64,000 nt of DNA, taken from the NCBI RefSeq assembly GCF_900167575.1, contig NZ_FUZP01000001.1:186001-250000 (forward strand), given 5' to 3'. Position numbers and translations under genes: made by a program. The stretch is from Okibacterium fritillariae (lineage in GTDB: Bacteria > Actinomycetota > Actinomycetes > Actinomycetales > Microbacteriaceae). Below, piece after piece: positions 58,391 to 64,000 of the stretch; the first letter of the stretch is position 1; every line of letters starts with the position of its first letter. The notes beneath the pieces are model-generated. The model was not told the origin of the DNA, searched no databases, and was given only the letters and a program-made list of their open reading frames with translations.

Positions 58391-59107
58391 TCAGGTTGCG
58401 ATGCCGAGATATGTCGTGGGAGGCGGGCTAAGCAGTGCTTCCGGGGCCGCCTTGATCAGCGGCACCACCGTTGAACGCTGCCCCACCCATAACGCAACCT
58501 CGGGGCTGAGCCTGTTGAACATGTCGTCAACCTGTGACAGCTGTCTCATCAGACCTGTCGTCTGGCTGAACACCGGTTCCCAGTGCGCCAGGCGGTTCCG
58601 GAACGAGTTCAGCCTTTCCATCCGGTTGTGCACCGATCCGCGTGTCAAACCCGGGAAGATCGGGTGCAGGATTGGAGTCCAGAAAGTCGAGTCTCTTTCT
58701 GACCGCGTGAGAGCAGTCCAGAAGCCGAAGGTGAGATTTGCAATCACCTGCCCGTGGGTCGGATGGTGCAGGTTTCGGCGGGCAGCTGTCAGAGCCTTTC
58801 GCGAGGTGGCGTTGCTCTGGGCCTGGAGCGCCCGAGCGCTTCGGTAACCAGACTCACGCGTCCACATCGGATCCACGTCTGAGGTCCAATTCGTACTGAC
58901 CTTCTTCAGCTCGCCGTCATAGCGGTTGCGCACCAAAACCTCAAGATGCCCAATGTCCCGGAGGCAAGCGGTGGTTACCCGAGCATTCCAGTCGTATAAA
59001 CGGAGGGCTGAATCCGGATCGCTCCGCGCAGCGTTCAGATAGACCTGCATGCGTCCCACCGAGAGCCATTGGTCCGCTTCGGCGACGGTCAACTGGGATG
59101 TTGGCAT
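58391..59107 (-). CDS. Abi-like (abortive infection) protein with HEPN-type motif
   Basis: 238 residues. Abi_2-type features: LYDWNARVTTACLRDIGHLE, a central helical part, and RMERLNSFRNRLAHWEPVF holding the RxxxxH motif of HEPN ribonucleases. Relatives give phage resistance, probably by RNA cleavage. No partner gene is adjacent, so it seems to stand alone. Confidence 0.75.
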   Translation of the reverse strand: MPTSQLTVAEADQWLSVGRMQVYLNAARSDPDSALRLYDWNARVTTACLRDIGHLEVLVRNRYDGELKKVSTNWTSDVDPMWTRESGYRSARALQAQSNATSRKALTAARRNLHHPTHGQVIANLTFGFWTALTRSERDSTFWTPILHPIFPGLTRGSVHNRMERLNSFRNRLAHWEPVFSQTTGLMRQLSQVDDMFNRLSPEVALWVGQRSTVVPLIKAAPEALLSPPPTTYLGIAT

Positions 59108-59238
59108 TTGCAGAGCGTATATGAGTTGACTGTGAAGACCTGGCTATGGGTACCCGCTCATGAGATGATGGACCCATTACCGATGGATCTCAGTCCTCTG
59201 GCCCGTCTCGGGTTAGGCACCACTCGGCTTCAGAAACG

Positions 59239-59273
59239 CAGTTGGGCCCGTCATTGGCGGGCTCAACTGGTTT
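59239..59273. terminator. Strong hairpin between Abi and SDR genes
   Basis: CAGTTGGGCCCG / CGGGCTCAACTG with a 7-nt loop, followed by GTTT. A nearly perfect 12-bp stem. No gene reads into it directly on the plus strand, so it may be a remnant or a bidirectional terminator. Confidence 0.45.
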
Positions 59274-59378
59274 AACCCAGGCATGCACGCGGCAGTGCGC
59301 TTAGGCAGACCACCGACGCCGGCCGGGCGGCGCCGCAAGCCCCCTGCGCGATGCGCCGATCGGTGCTGGGATGAGGGC

Positions 59379-60047
59379 ATGACTACTCTTGCTATCGTCG
59401 GGGCCGGCCGTGGCCTCGGTGCCGCCGTCGCCCGCCGTTTCGCCCGCGAAGGTTTCGCCGTCGCCCTCATCTCGCGCAACCGCAAACACGTGGATGCCCT
59501 CGCATCCGACCTGGCCGCAGAGGGCATCAGCGCCGCCGGTTTCGTCGCCAACGTGCGCGAGCCGGCCAGCATCGCGGCCGCCCTCGAGGCTGCCACCGAG
59601 AAGCTCGGACCCATCGAGGTGCTGCAGTACAGCCCGCTGCCGCAGAAGGACTTCATGCGCCCGGTGCTCGAGACGACGCCCGCCGACCTCGTCGGACCCG
59701 TCGAGTTCTCGATCTTCGGGCCCGTCGCCGCGGTGCACCAGGTCGTGCCGGGGATGCGGTTCCTGGGTGGCGGAAGCATCCTGTTTGTCAACGGGGGCAC
59801 GGCCGTGAAACCGGTCGGGCGGCTCGCGGGCACCTCCATCGCGTTTGCGGGACAGAGTGCCTTCGCGACGATGCTGCACGACGAACTCGCGGGTGACGAC
59901 ATCCATGTCGCGCAGCTCATCATCCCGGGATCGATCGACGAGAACCACCCGCAGAAGAACCCGGCGGCGCTCGCCGACCTGCTCTGGAACATGCACAAGG
60001 AACGCAACGAGTTCCGCACCTACGCCACCGAGCTCGACGCCGACTGA
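59379..60047 (+). CDS. Atypical short-chain dehydrogenase family protein
   Basis: 222 residues. Cofactor loop GAGRGLGAAVARRF and LISRNRKHVDALA are typical, but the YxxxK active site is replaced by SIAFAGQ in the right position, and the NNAG motif by LQYSPL. It is therefore probably not a standard dehydrogenase. ATG 59379 is chosen because the upstream frame is not protein-like. Confidence 0.75.
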   Translation: MTTLAIVGAGRGLGAAVARRFAREGFAVALISRNRKHVDALASDLAAEGISAAGFVANVREPASIAAALEAATEKLGPIEVLQYSPLPQKDFMRPVLETTPADLVGPVEFSIFGPVAAVHQVVPGMRFLGGGSILFVNGGTAVKPVGRLAGTSIAFAGQSAFATMLHDELAGDDIHVAQLIIPGSIDENHPQKNPAALADLLWNMHKERNEFRTYATELDAD

Positions 60048-60065
60048 CGGGGCCGCCGGCGAGCG

Positions 60066-61358
60066 TCACTCCATGACGTAGGCCTGCGCCGTCGCGCGAG
60101 ACAGGTCGAGTTCCATGCCGATGCCGGGTTCGACGTTCGGCGTCAGCAGCCCGCGCACGGGTGTTACGGGGTTGCGCAGGAACAGCTGGTGCACAGCGTT
60201 CCACTTGATCAGGTCTTCCTGCATGGGCGTGGATGACGGCGACTGCGCCAGCGAGAAGTGCAATGTGGCGGCGGCCGAATGCCCGTGCGGGATGACCATG
60301 ACGTCGTGCGCGCTCGCGGCCGCAGCGATCTTGAGCGTCTCGCTCAGGCCTCCGCACCAGTAGATGTCGGGCTGCAGAACGTCGACCGCTCCGGCATCCA
60401 GGAATCGTTGGAAGCCCCACCGCGTGTACTCGTGCTCACCGCCGGCGATGGGGATGTCGAGCCGATCGCGCAGCCGTGCATACCCGTCGATGCGGTCGGG
60501 CATGAGCGGTTCTTCGAGCCACCGCGGCTGGTAGGGCGTGATGCGGCGGGCCAGCTCGGCCGTGTAGGTCGGGTCGAAGGACTGCCAGCAGTCGAACATG
60601 AGGTCGTAGTCGGGTCCGACGGCTTCGCGCAGCGTGCGGACCAGTTGCACGTTGGCGCGCATCCCCTCGTAGCCGCTCGACGGGCCGTTGGCGAAGAACC
60701 ACTTCTGGGCCACGTAACCGGCGTCGCGATAGGCGGTGGCGCGCGCGGCGACCAGGTCGGGGTCGCTCACCGAGAAGCCCAGCATCGAGGCGTAGGCCGG
60801 GATGGATGTCCGCGTGGGCCCGCCCAGCAGTCGGTAGACGGGCTGATCCATCCACTTTCCGCGCAGGTCCCACAGGGCGGCGTCGACGGCCGAGATGGCG
60901 AGCATCGTCTGGCCCTGGCGGCCGTGCACCTGCGTGCGGTGCATGACATCCCACAGCTTCTCGCCCGCGATGCCGTCGGCGCCGACGAGGAGCGGGCGCA
61001 GGTCGGAGGCGATGATCTGGGCGATGCCCGCCGTGATGGGGCCGCCGCGGCCGACCACGCCCGAGCGCGTCGTGATCTCGACGAAGTACGTCTGCACGGC
61101 GAACCCGTCGGGGCCCTGCTCGCCGCCCTCGGCGTAGTGCGCGTCGCGGATCTCGGGGTAGATGTGCGCCGGGCGCACCAGCCAGTCCTCCCAGAGGTCG
61201 CCCTCGGTCGGCAGCGTTCCCGCGAGGCTCAGGATGCGGACGGATGCGATCGCGGTGTCGGGAAAGGCCCCGGAAAGGGCGGATGCGCCGGTTCCCGCGG
61301 TAACGGCAGGGTCGACGGTAACAGGTGCGTCGGTGGGCGTCTCGGTGTATTCGGTCAT
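60066..61358 (-). CDS. Enolase-superfamily dehydratase, rhamnonate-dehydratase-like
   Basis: 430 residues with the mandelate-racemase fold. Metal ligands: LMFDCWQSFD, WLEEPLMPD, AGGEHEYTRWGF. LQPDIYWCGG and PHGHSAAATLHF complete the acid-sugar dehydratase pattern, closest in memory to L-rhamnonate dehydratase. A 45-residue N-terminal extension precedes the domain. It overlaps the transporter gene by 4 nt (ATGA), so the two are one operon. Confidence 0.85.
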   Translation of the reverse strand: MTEYTETPTDAPVTVDPAVTAGTGASALSGAFPDTAIASVRILSLAGTLPTEGDLWEDWLVRPAHIYPEIRDAHYAEGGEQGPDGFAVQTYFVEITTRSGVVGRGGPITAGIAQIIASDLRPLLVGADGIAGEKLWDVMHRTQVHGRQGQTMLAISAVDAALWDLRGKWMDQPVYRLLGGPTRTSIPAYASMLGFSVSDPDLVAARATAYRDAGYVAQKWFFANGPSSGYEGMRANVQLVRTLREAVGPDYDLMFDCWQSFDPTYTAELARRITPYQPRWLEEPLMPDRIDGYARLRDRLDIPIAGGEHEYTRWGFQRFLDAGAVDVLQPDIYWCGGLSETLKIAAAASAHDVMVIPHGHSAAATLHFSLAQSPSSTPMQEDLIKWNAVHQLFLRNPVTPVRGLLTPNVEPGIGMELDLSRATAQAYVME

Positions 61359-62698
61359 CGGAGCTCCTTCGAGGGGCGGAACGCGGTTCCGCTGGCCTGG
61401 GCGATGCCACCGGCCTGCTTCGCCGCGATGCGGATGGCGAACGTGAGGGCGACGGCCGCGAGCACGCCCATGAGCGCCAGCCACAGCAGGCCGCCCTGGA
61501 ACGTTCCGGTCGACTCCTTGATGGCGCCGATGACGGCCGGGTTGACGACACTCGAGATGTTGCCGAAGGCGTTGATGAACGCGATGCTTCCGGCCGCGGC
61601 GGCGCCACCGAGCAGTGCGGTCGGCACGCCCCAGTAGGCGGGCAGCACGCCGAAGACGCCGATCGCGGCGATGCACAGCGCCACGAACTGGATGATGGGG
61701 GTGGGGGCCAGAGCGGCACCCACGAGCCCGACGACCGCAATGCCGAGCGCGAGGTAGACGGCATCCGATCGACGCTTGGCCCGGTCGGCGTAACGGCCGA
61801 GCAGGATCATGCCGAGCAGGCCGAAGGCGTAAGGCACGGCGGCGACGAACGTGGTGCCCGTGTTGTCGAGGCCGAGCGGTCCGAGAATCTGGGGCAGGAA
61901 CGTGCTGATGGCGCCGTTGAGGTTGGTGAGGCCGTAGTAGGCCAGGGCGAAGACGAGGATGCGGGGGTTCAGCAGCATCCGAAGAATGCTCTGGTGCTTC
62001 TTTTCGCCGGGGGCTTCGGCGCGCTCACGCTCGAGGGTGGTGGTGAGCCAGCTGCGTTCGGAGTCGTTGAGGAACTTCGCCGTTTCGAGGCTCTTGGGCA
62101 GCATGAAGAAGAGCATGAACGCGATGACGACGGCGGGCAGGCCCTCGATGATGAACAGCCACTGCCAGCCGCGCAGGCCCAGGATGCCGTCCATGTGCAG
62201 CAGCAGGCCCGAGAGGGGCGTGCCGATGACGAGGGCGATGGGGATGCCCATGGTGAAGATGGCCATCATGCGCCCGCGGTATTCGCGAGGGAACCACTGC
62301 GTCAGCAGGAAGATGACGCCCGGGAAGAAACCGGCCTCGGCGGCACCGAGGAACGCGCGCATGACGAGGAAGCTCGTGCCATCCCAGACGATGGCGTGCA
62401 GCGCCGAGAAGATGCCCCAGGTGACCATGATGCGGGCGAGCCAGACGCGCGCGCTGAAGCGGGCGAGTGCCAGGTTGGACGGGATTTCGAGCAGCACGTA
62501 GGGGATGAAGAAGACACCGGCGGCCAGGCCGAAGATGGCGGGTGTGATGCCCAGGTCGGCGTTCATCGTGAGGGCCGCGACGCCGATGTTGGCGCGGTCG
62601 ATGATGGCGATGAAATAACCGGCCACGAGCAGCGGCATGACGCGCCAGGCGAGTTTGCGGATGACCGCTTTTTCTTGAGTGGGGGTCGTAATGGCCAC
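61355..62698 (-). CDS. MFS transporter, anion:cation symporter (ACS) family
   Basis: 447 residues, 12 helices: GYFIAIIDRANIGVAALTMN, LLEIPSNLALARFSARVWLA, GAAEAGFFPGVIFLLTQWFP, PREYRGRMMAIF. Such carriers import sugar acids. GTG 62698 with GGAGG 4 nt upstream is the start; the very long frame beyond is antisense shadow of the LacI gene. A LacI-type operator lies 37-50 nt upstream. Confidence 0.9.
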   Translation of the reverse strand: MAITTPTQEKAVIRKLAWRVMPLLVAGYFIAIIDRANIGVAALTMNADLGITPAIFGLAAGVFFIPYVLLEIPSNLALARFSARVWLARIMVTWGIFSALHAIVWDGTSFLVMRAFLGAAEAGFFPGVIFLLTQWFPREYRGRMMAIFTMGIPIALVIGTPLSGLLLHMDGILGLRGWQWLFIIEGLPAVVIAFMLFFMLPKSLETAKFLNDSERSWLTTTLERERAEAPGEKKHQSILRMLLNPRILVFALAYYGLTNLNGAISTFLPQILGPLGLDNTGTTFVAAVPYAFGLLGMILLGRYADRAKRRSDAVYLALGIAVVGLVGAALAPTPIIQFVALCIAAIGVFGVLPAYWGVPTALLGGAAAAGSIAFINAFGNISSVVNPAVIGAIKESTGTFQGGLLWLALMGVLAAVALTFAIRIAAKQAGGIAQASGTAFRPSKELR

Positions 62699-62734
62699 AT
62701 GTCCTCCTTTGGACGTTGCTTGCCGACACGCTAC

Positions 62735-62748
62735 CGGAAACGTTTCCG
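62735..62748. promoter_or_regulatory. LacI-family operator
   Basis: CGGAAACGTTTCCG, a perfect 14-bp palindrome with the central CG typical of LacI-family sites, between the divergent transporter and LacI genes. Confidence 0.85.
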
Positions 62749-62800
62749 TTAAGTCGAGCCCCGCGTATGGCATTCTTGGATGACCTCGAAAGGAGTCCAC

Positions 62801-63841
62801 ATGGCGCAGGTCGGCATACGCGATGTCGCCGAGGCGCTCGGGCTCTCGATCTCGACCGTTTCGCGGGCCATGAGCGGGCATCCAGAGGCCAGCCCGCAGA
62901 CCGTTGCGCGCGTGCGCGAGGCCGCATCTCGTCTCGGCTATCGCCCGAACCAGGCGGGTCGTGCACTGCGGCGCGGATCCACGGGTTCGGTCGCCCTGTT
63001 CGTTCCCGTCGATACGGCTCGAACCTCGCTCGGTGAGACCTTCTACTTCTCGCTCGTGGGCGGGCTGCAAGACATCCTGAACGACAGCGGCCTGGATGTC
63101 GTCATGGTGCCCACGCGGTCGGGTGGCGACGGCCTGCGACAGGTGCGCGGCATGGTCGAGCGCTCGATCGCCGACGCCTACGTGCTGACGAACACGAGCT
63201 GGATCGATGCGCGCGTCGACTATCTGCAGAACGCGGCCGTGCCCTTCGTGACGTTGGGGCGCACCGAGCGCCGCGACCATCCGGCGATCGATCTCGACTT
63301 CGCGGGTGTGGCGCGCCAGGCGGTCGAGCGGCTCGCGGGTGAGGGGCGGCGGCATCTCGCGCTGGCCAGCGACGACCGCGACATCACCGGCACCAATATC
63401 TTCATCGAGGCGTGGCACGACGCCGTGCGCGCCGCCGGGCTGGCCGAATCGACCGTCATCCGCGTGCGAGACTCGGCGGCTGGCGGCAATGAGCTGGCCT
63501 CGCGGTTGCTGGCGGGGCAGGGTGAGCGGCCCGACGGGTTGATGCTGCTGCAAGAGACGCTGGCGCTCGGCCTCTATCCGGAGCTCGAGCGGGCTCGCGT
63601 GACCATCGGCTCTGAGCTCGCGGTCATCGGTTTTCGCGACAACCCCGTCTGCTCGATGCTGCAGCCCCACCTCTCGACATTCCACCTCGACCTGCACGCG
63701 CTCGGCACGCGCCTCGGCCAGCTCGTCATCGAAGCCGCGTCGGGTGCCCCCGCGAGCCCCGCCGAAGAGGTGTGGCCGCTCACCTTCGCGGAGGAACCTG
63801 CCGGGGCGACCTCATCCACAACCTCAAGAGCGACGAGCTGA
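62801..63841 (+). CDS. LacI family transcriptional regulator
   Basis: 346 residues. HTH (IRDVAEALGLSISTVSRAMS) with hinge (LGYRPNQAGRALRRGSTGSV) and a sugar-binding-protein-like effector domain. ATG 62801 has AAAGGAG upstream. It most likely represses the divergent ACS transporter/dehydratase operon through the palindrome at 62735 and responds to the sugar acid or a product. Confidence 0.9.
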   Translation: MAQVGIRDVAEALGLSISTVSRAMSGHPEASPQTVARVREAASRLGYRPNQAGRALRRGSTGSVALFVPVDTARTSLGETFYFSLVGGLQDILNDSGLDVVMVPTRSGGDGLRQVRGMVERSIADAYVLTNTSWIDARVDYLQNAAVPFVTLGRTERRDHPAIDLDFAGVARQAVERLAGEGRRHLALASDDRDITGTNIFIEAWHDAVRAAGLAESTVIRVRDSAAGGNELASRLLAGQGERPDGLMLLQETLALGLYPELERARVTIGSELAVIGFRDNPVCSMLQPHLSTFHLDLHALGTRLGQLVIEAASGAPASPAEEVWPLTFAEEPAGATSSTTSRATS

Positions 63842-63851
63842 GCGGCGCGGC

Positions 63852-64000
63852 ATGTATGTCTCCGAGTCCGGGCCGCCCGACGCCGATCCGGTTCTCCTGC
63901 TGCACGGCGGGGGCGTTGCCGGCTGGATGTGGGATGACCTCCGCGCGCGACTCGAGACGACGCACCGGGTCGTCGTCCCCGACCTTCCCGGGCACGGCCG
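63852..64000 (+). CDS. Alpha/beta hydrolase, N-terminal part (cut by window end)
   Basis: MYVSESGPPDADPVLLLHGG is followed by GVAGWMWDDL and VVVPDLPGHG, the classic start of an alpha/beta-fold hydrolase with an HGGG oxyanion turn. The nucleophile region is outside the window. It starts 11 nt after the LacI stop and may belong to the same transcript. Confidence 0.8.
   Translation, partial: MYVSESGPPDADPVLLLHGGGVAGWMWDDLRARLETTHRVVVPDLPGHG

Noticed and set aside
61325-62752. Long plus-strand frame of 475 codons
   Set aside because: It is an acidic, low-complexity shadow of the transporter and dehydratase genes on the other strand.
62699-63697. Minus-strand frame extending the ACS transporter upstream
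   Set aside because: It runs antisense through the LacI gene and past the operator; the GTG at 62698 with GGAGG is the real start.
1-64000. tRNA and rRNA genes
   Set aside because: No tRNA-like cloverleaf or conserved rRNA stretch was recognised on either strand; a covariance search was not possible.

Overview
The window comes from a high-G+C Gram-positive bacterium, most likely an actinobacterium of the Microbacteriaceae type. This is inferred from the gene families (WYL and MbcA/Xre-RES proteins, a SoxR-type redox regulator with its own box, a LAxTG sortase signal, Clp_N/SRPBCC and VOC proteins), the high-GC codon use and the many start codons lying 6-8 nt behind a -10 hexamer (leaderless transcripts). 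No rRNA, tRNA or CRISPR array was seen.

Layout. 1-2.3 kb: end of a WYL regulator, a VOC protein, and an HTH plus Clp_N/SRPBCC operon. 2.3-28.9 kb: an accessory region built from units of one to a few genes in mixed orientation. The units are separated by a 26-42 nt element that always points the same way, whatever the gene direction. Its left part is GTCCGATAGGGGAT, a CCGGAC follows at positions 21-26, and in six copies a CGTGAAAC-like arm sits at positions 35-42. I count ten clear or slightly diverged copies plus one decayed copy, and none from 28.9 to 64 kb. The units carry regulator/enzyme pairs (TetR + hydrolase, TetR + quinone-oxidoreductase-like, MerR + VOC), an anti-sigma-like/sigma pair present twice almost identically, a RES-Xre toxin-antitoxin operon, a serine hydrolase, an RCC1-like protein, a peptidase E-like protein, a lipoprotein and small membrane proteins. 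The arrangement resembles a gene-cassette array, but no recombinase is in the window.

28.9-31.4 kb: a MarR-controlled drug-efflux MFS operon that runs into a truncated monooxygenase gene. 31.4-40 kb: a decayed region with an ECF-like sigma factor and its broken copy, a sigma factor fused to a zinc-finger, membrane and Ig-like ectodomain, and a sortase-anchored surface protein with near-identical DUF11-type repeats.

40-64 kb looks like ordinary chromosome: GIY-YIG protein, YitT protein, methyltransferase, XRE-cupin regulator; an oxidative-stress group (SoxR, flavin reductase, superoxide dismutase) with a textbook SoxR box in a 19-bp promoter spacer; a CPBP protease; a Pnkp-Hen1 RNA-repair operon; a sugar-acid catabolic group (DUF1537 kinase, MHS transporter, GntR/FCD regulator, SAF-type oxidoreductase) with three matching operators; a TPR gene preceded by an 8-bp microsatellite; an epoxide hydrolase; an Abi/HEPN protein; and a LacI-controlled enolase-superfamily dehydratase with its ACS-type transporter.
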